A stretch of 64,000 nucleotides of DNA, taken from positions 1,736,001 to 1,800,000 of the forward strand of contig OZ218957.1 of the NCBI GenBank assembly GCA_965112735.1, in the 5' to 3' direction. The notes beneath the pieces were generated by a model. That model was given only the letters and a program-made list of their open reading frames with translations, was not told the DNA's origin and made no database searches. Both the position numbers and the translations under genes were made by a program. The stretch comes from Phaeosaccion multiseriatum. Lineage: Eukaryota > Ochrophyta, other classes. Numbering within the stretch: the stretch's first letter is position 1; every line of letters begins with the position of its first letter. Below, in pieces: positions 63,772 to 64,000 of the stretch.

Positions 63772-64000
63772 GCTTCCCTCTGTTTCTCTTTCTTAACGTG
63801 TGTGTGTGGGCGCTACTACTGCGGTCAGTGGTAAGAGAAGAGAGGAAGGGTTTGAAAACCCCGGTTCAGAGCTACAAGCTGGTCCCACCAAGAGACCGAA
63901 AAATCTTCAGACGCGTCGACAGAAGAATCACATGGAGGGAAAAACTAGGGCTATGCTTTCGTTCGTCTTGACGCCCTCTATCGATTGACGCTGTGCCCTT
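63772..64000. other. Upstream of the FNIP gene; nothing recognised
   Basis: A short GT run (63799-63808) and no recognisable coding sequence or motif up to the window end. Confidence 0.5.

Overview
The window is nuclear DNA of a flagellated eukaryote. It holds spliced genes with GT-AG introns (one GC-AG), introns packed with microsatellites, and a CFAP61 radial-spoke gene, so the organism builds motile cilia. HGGG-type (WRKY19-like) zinc-finger arrays and FNIP repeats fit a stramenopile or similar protist alga best. That placement is inference; no rRNA or organelle gene is present to confirm it. Exon-intron models below were built by hand from splice sites, reading phase and recalled family sequences, and no search was run.

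Layout. 1-9643 (minus): two head-to-tail copies of a 6.7-kb non-LTR retroelement. ORF1 has a C2H2 finger and two RING-like fingers; ORF2 has a reverse transcriptase and a PD-(D/E)XK (restriction-like) endonuclease. 9644-10967 (plus): remainder of the zinc-finger host gene into which they inserted. 12150-13256 and 15146-18059 (minus): two probably paralogous genes of unknown function in duplicated surroundings. 18435-23922 (plus): nine-exon PCMTD-type protein-isoaspartate methyltransferase-like gene. 25056-33448 (minus): second copy of the zinc-finger gene, split by a third retroelement (26499-33226, plus) with a 12-bp target duplication. 33795-34990: AT-rich nested foldback element. 36014-36713 (minus): TMEM254-like membrane protein. 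37952-52586 (minus): 25-exon CFAP61 gene encoding 1678 residues with an adenylate-kinase domain embedded in it. 53249-59861 (plus): eight-exon gene joining seven HGGG zinc fingers, a Gln-rich region, di-cysteine repeats, a heavy-metal-associated-like domain and a CxCx4CxCx2CxxH cluster; I read it as a candidate metal-sensing regulator. 61657-63771 (minus): FNIP-repeat protein.

Three themes stand out. First, the retroelement appears to be site-specific for the codons Gly-Cys-Glu-Lys of a host zinc-finger repeat, and its tandem and inverted copies are all at that motif. Second, an approximately 18-bp motif (AGTTGGTGATACAGCAGC and its complement) recurs in introns, intergenic DNA and exons of most host genes, read in several frames. 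Third, many microsatellites begin exactly at 5' splice sites, as if grown from the donor sequence.
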